A DNA stretch of 7,962 bases from COE1 sp963596435 (lineage in GTDB: Bacteria > Bacillota > Clostridia > Lachnospirales > Lachnospiraceae): assembly GCA_963596435.1 (NCBI GenBank), contig CAVBMG010000119.1, positions 1 to 7,962 on the forward strand, written 5' to 3'. Position numbers and translations under genes: made by a program. Each line of letters opens with the position of its first letter. The first letter of the stretch is position 1. The notes below the pieces were generated by a model, which ran no database searches, had not been told where the DNA came from, and saw only the letters and a list, made by a program, of their open reading frames with translations. Positions 5,503 through 7,962 of this stretch are shown piece by piece.

Positions 5503-6912
5503 ATGCTTTTCCCGAGTGAAGTATTTTTGTTTGTATTTCTGCCGGTGGTATTGGGAGTATATTATCTGCTTTTGCGCAAAACGAAGCACCTGAAGAATAT
5601 ATTCCTGTTAGTAGCCAGCTTATTCTTCTACGCATGGGGAGAACCCCAGCATGTATGGCTGATGGTAGGTGTGATCCTGTTCAACTGGTTCTTTGGAATC
5701 CTTGTGGACAAGGTCAGAGGTCATAAAGTCCCTGTAAGGATACTGCTGACGGTTATGGTATTGACCAATGTTGGAATACTTGGCTGGTATAAATACAGTG
5801 AGTTTGTCATGTTACAGGTGAACCGTTTCCTGCACACGGAGTTTACCGTGCCGGATGTTACACTGCCTATCGGTATCTCTTTCTTTACCTTCCAGGCGAT
5901 GTCCTATGTGATTGATGTATACAGAGGACATGGTAAGGTGCAGAAGAATCCACTGCAGGTAGGTCTGTATATATCCCTGTTCCCACAGTTGATCGCAGGT
6001 CCTATTGTCCGTTATGAGACAATTGCAGACCAGATCGAGAACAGAGTAGAGAATCTGGCTGATTTTAATGCCGGTGTGACCCGCTTCTGTATTGGTCTTG
6101 GCAAGAAAGTATTGATTGCCAACAATATGGCACTGATTGCAGATAATGCATTTGGGCTTATCATCAATAATGAATTCCAGGCATCTGTAGGCATGGCATG
6201 GTTAGGTGCTATCGCTTATACATTACAGATTTTCTTTGATTTCAGCGGATATTCTGATATGGCGATAGGCTTAGGTCAGATGTTTGGATTCCATTTTGAA
6301 GAGAACTTCAAGTATCCATATATATCTTCTACAGTATCTGAATTCTGGAGAAGATGGCATATTTCTCTACAGACATGGTTCAGAGATTATGTATATTTCC
6401 CATTGGGAGGCAGCAGAGTGTCCAAGCCCCGTCTGGTGCTGAATCTGTTCGTTGTATGGGCGCTGACCGGTATCTGGCATGGCGCAAACTGGACATTCCT
6501 GGCATGGGGATTGTTATATTTTGTACTGTTGACTTTTGAAAAATTATCAGGACTAAGCAAGAAGAATTACTGGTGGGGACATATCTATACTATGGTATTT
6601 GTTATCATTGGATGGGTTATCTTCCGTTCTACGGGTATGGGAACCGCGATTCTCTATATCAAGGCAATGTTTGGCATTGGAGCAAAAGGCTTTATGGACA
6701 AGGCAGTATGGGCATATATCGCCCAGAACTGGATCTGGTTTGTCTTTGCCCTGATAGGATGTGCACCGATCATGCCAAGGATTGATGAGAAGCTTGGTAA
6801 ATATAAGGCTTGGAATATCGCATATGCAGTCGGTATTGTGGTCATTCTTGTGGTGTCGGTTTCCTTTATCAGCAACAATGCTTACAATCCGTTCATTTAT
6901 TTTAATTTCTAG
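5503..6912 (+). CDS. MBOAT family O-acyltransferase (AlgI/DltB-like)
   Basis: A 469-residue integral membrane protein. GGAGG (5493-5497) five bases before ATG 5503 fixes the start; the TTG at 5491 lies at the edge of that ribosome site. The N-terminus MLFPSEVFLFVFLPVVLGVYY and SLFFYAWGEP (39-48) are typical of the AlgI group, as are LPIGISFFTFQAMSYVIDVYRG (121-142) and FPQLIAGPIVRYE (160-172). The FWRRWHISLQTWFRDYVYFPLGG region (281-303) and LTGIWHGANWTF (321-332) hold the two conserved histidines, His286 and His326, the latter at the position regarded as catalytic in AlgI. Many hydrophobic segments span the whole length. MBOAT proteins of this type pass an acyl group, usually acetyl, across the membrane to an extracellular partner. 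The AlgX/J-like protein encoded next, 21 bases downstream, is that expected partner. The target is probably a cell-wall or secreted polysaccharide; which one cannot be seen here. Confidence 0.93.
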   Translation: MLFPSEVFLFVFLPVVLGVYYLLLRKTKHLKNIFLLVASLFFYAWGEPQHVWLMVGVILFNWFFGILVDKVRGHKVPVRILLTVMVLTNVGILGWYKYSEFVMLQVNRFLHTEFTVPDVTLPIGISFFTFQAMSYVIDVYRGHGKVQKNPLQVGLYISLFPQLIAGPIVRYETIADQIENRVENLADFNAGVTRFCIGLGKKVLIANNMALIADNAFGLIINNEFQASVGMAWLGAIAYTLQIFFDFSGYSDMAIGLGQMFGFHFEENFKYPYISSTVSEFWRRWHISLQTWFRDYVYFPLGGSRVSKPRLVLNLFVVWALTGIWHGANWTFLAWGLLYFVLLTFEKLSGLSKKNYWWGHIYTMVFVIIGWVIFRSTGMGTAILYIKAMFGIGAKGFMDKAVWAYIAQNWIWFVFALIGCAPIMPRIDEKLGKYKAWNIAYAVGIVVILVVSVSFISNNAYNPFIYFNF

Positions 6913-6920
6913 GAAAGGGT

Positions 6921-6947
6921 ATGGACACAGGCTATGAAGAATCGTGA
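6921..6947 (+). other. Eight-codon mini-ORF overlapping the AlgX-like start
   Basis: ATG 6921 reads MDTGYEES and then TGA at 6945-6947. AGGA (6911-6914) lies six bases before it, a better spacing than for the AlgX-like ATG at 6934, which lies inside the mini-ORF in another frame. Ribosomes finishing the mini-ORF would stop 13 bases past that ATG, so it could couple or limit translation of the AlgX-like gene. It may also be chance. Confidence 0.25.
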
Positions 6948-7962
6948 TAAATGGATAGCAGTTATTTTCATGTTATTTATTTTTACTCTGCCTATTGTTA
7001 CGGTAGTCAGGGGCTTCCTGCCACAGTCACAGGAAGAGACCCTTACCGAAGAACAGCAGAATCTTTTGGATAAAAATGGTACGATGCAGGGTGGCAGCCA
7101 CGGAGATAATACAGAGGGCTCCACAGAGAGCGCAGGGGAGCAGACAACAGAACCGGTCAAAACACCATGGTTTACTGCATTGCAGAATACTTTGAACAGC
7201 TTTACAGAGAGATTATGTGCGAGAAATAAGCTGATTGCTTTCAACTCTGAGCTGACCTCTCTGCTTACAGGTGGTACTTATATGGAATCTACCCAGGTAT
7301 TACTTGGTAAGAACAACTGGCTTTTCTATAAGACAGAACTGGATGGACATCCTCTGTGGGACTATATGGGTATCAATCATTTCACAGATGAAGAGCTGGC
7401 AGCGATTGCAGCCAATCTGGTGAGCATGAGAGATGGATTTAATGCATTGGGCGTGGATTTCTATGTGACAGCACTTCCCAACAAGGAGATCATCTACGAA
7501 GAGTATATGCCGGATACGGTGGCAAGAGTAGATGAAGTCTCCAGAGCAGAACAGCTGGCAAATTATATCTGGGATAACACAGATCTGGTCTATGTATATC
7601 CGAAGCAGGCGCTGCTGGATGCCAAGGCAGAGGGACAGATCTACTATCAGACAGATACACACTGGAATCAGAAGGGTGCTTTCGTAGGAATGCAGCAGCT
7701 GATGCACGAGGCATATGGCGTAGAGGCAAAAGACCTGAATTCTGTGTCTTTTGACATAACATCCTATGATCTGGCTGGTGATCTGGCAGTCATCGGCGGT
7801 GTAGCAGACAAGTACAATATCGATACGACCTATGTATTTGATGCAGATACCGCAGATAAGGCGCAGTACAGAGATGAGGTAGCGCTGGTAGTCGGAGATT
7901 CCTTCTCAGGATTCCTGTCCACAAGCGCCAAGGGCTACTATAAGGAAGTACACTGGATCTAC
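6934..7962 (+). CDS. AlgX/AlgJ-like SGNH acyltransferase partner, 3' end outside the window
   Basis: The frame is open from ATG 6934 to the last base (343 codons, no stop), so the gene continues beyond the window. The start MKNRDKW precedes one membrane anchor (about 8-28), then a low-complexity linker rich in Glu, Gln, Ser, Thr and Gly (about 31-78), placing the rest outside the cell. The globular part contains GKNNWLFYK (125-133), YQTDTHWNQKGA (238-249) with the Asp241/His243 pair, and VVGDSFSGF (319-327) with the nucleophile candidate Ser323. These are the D-x-H and GDSF motifs of the AlgX/AlgJ SGNH-like family that completes O-acetylation of exopolysaccharide. Gene order (MBOAT then AlgX/J-like) supports this. 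The ribosome site is poor: AGGAAAGGG (6911-6919) is 14 bases away, whereas it is well spaced for an 8-codon ORF at 6921. The nearest alternative name is a DHHW-family protein. Confidence 0.88.
   Translation, partial: MKNRDKWIAVIFMLFIFTLPIVTVVRGFLPQSQEETLTEEQQNLLDKNGTMQGGSHGDNTEGSTESAGEQTTEPVKTPWFTALQNTLNSFTERLCARNKLIAFNSELTSLLTGGTYMESTQVLLGKNNWLFYKTELDGHPLWDYMGINHFTDEELAAIAANLVSMRDGFNALGVDFYVTALPNKEIIYEEYMPDTVARVDEVSRAEQLANYIWDNTDLVYVYPKQALLDAKAEGQIYYQTDTHWNQKGAFVGMQQLMHEAYGVEAKDLNSVSFDITSYDLAGDLAVIGGVADKYNIDTTYVFDADTADKAQYRDEVALVVGDSFSGFLSTSAKGYYKEVHWIY

Noticed and set aside
1..7962. CRISPR array, insertion sequence, prophage or defence system
   Set aside because: No regularly spaced repeats, transposase-like ORFs, terminal inverted repeats or nuclease motifs were seen.

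Overview
The window looks like chromosomal DNA from a spore-forming, motile Gram-positive of the Clostridia, most probably Lachnospiraceae. The grounds are a SpoVAD fragment, a transmembrane chemoreceptor with Clostridia-like signalling sequence, strong AGGAGG-type ribosome sites, moderate-to-low GC with AT-rich spacers, and a diaminopimelate epimerase of clostridial style. The assignment to family is inference.

Layout: (1) 1-393 (+) is the C-terminal 130 residues of SpoVAD, closed by a strong hairpin that can terminate from both sides. (2) 394-1463 is a leftward island. From a good extended -10 promoter at about 1458-1486 it reads a 136-residue exported protein of unknown function. It then passes a terminator-like element with two alternative hairpins, followed by two tiny membrane proteins (42 and 47 residues) joined by an ATGA overlap. 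Both are too short for usual ORF cut-offs. (3) 1464-1762 is an AT-rich divergent control region. It holds a 17-bp palindrome over the probable -10 of the chemoreceptor gene and a long hairpin in its leader. (4) 1763-3451 (+) is a methyl-accepting chemotaxis protein with its own terminator. (5) 3504-5487 (+) is a clear TTGACA promoter, a DRE-TIM aldolase-like protein, dapF 29 bp later, and a terminator. (6) 5503-7962 (+) is an AlgI-like MBOAT acyltransferase followed by an AlgX/AlgJ-like SGNH protein that runs off the window without a stop. Together they form a cell-surface O-acylation module.

The spore, chemoreceptor, dapF and acylation genes are family-level identifications from visible motifs. 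The leftward island is the least explained part: three envelope-directed, unrecognised small proteins under one promoter with an internal attenuator-like element. The acylation operon has almost no space for its own promoter after the dapF terminator, so its expression must depend on read-through or on a promoter inside dapF.
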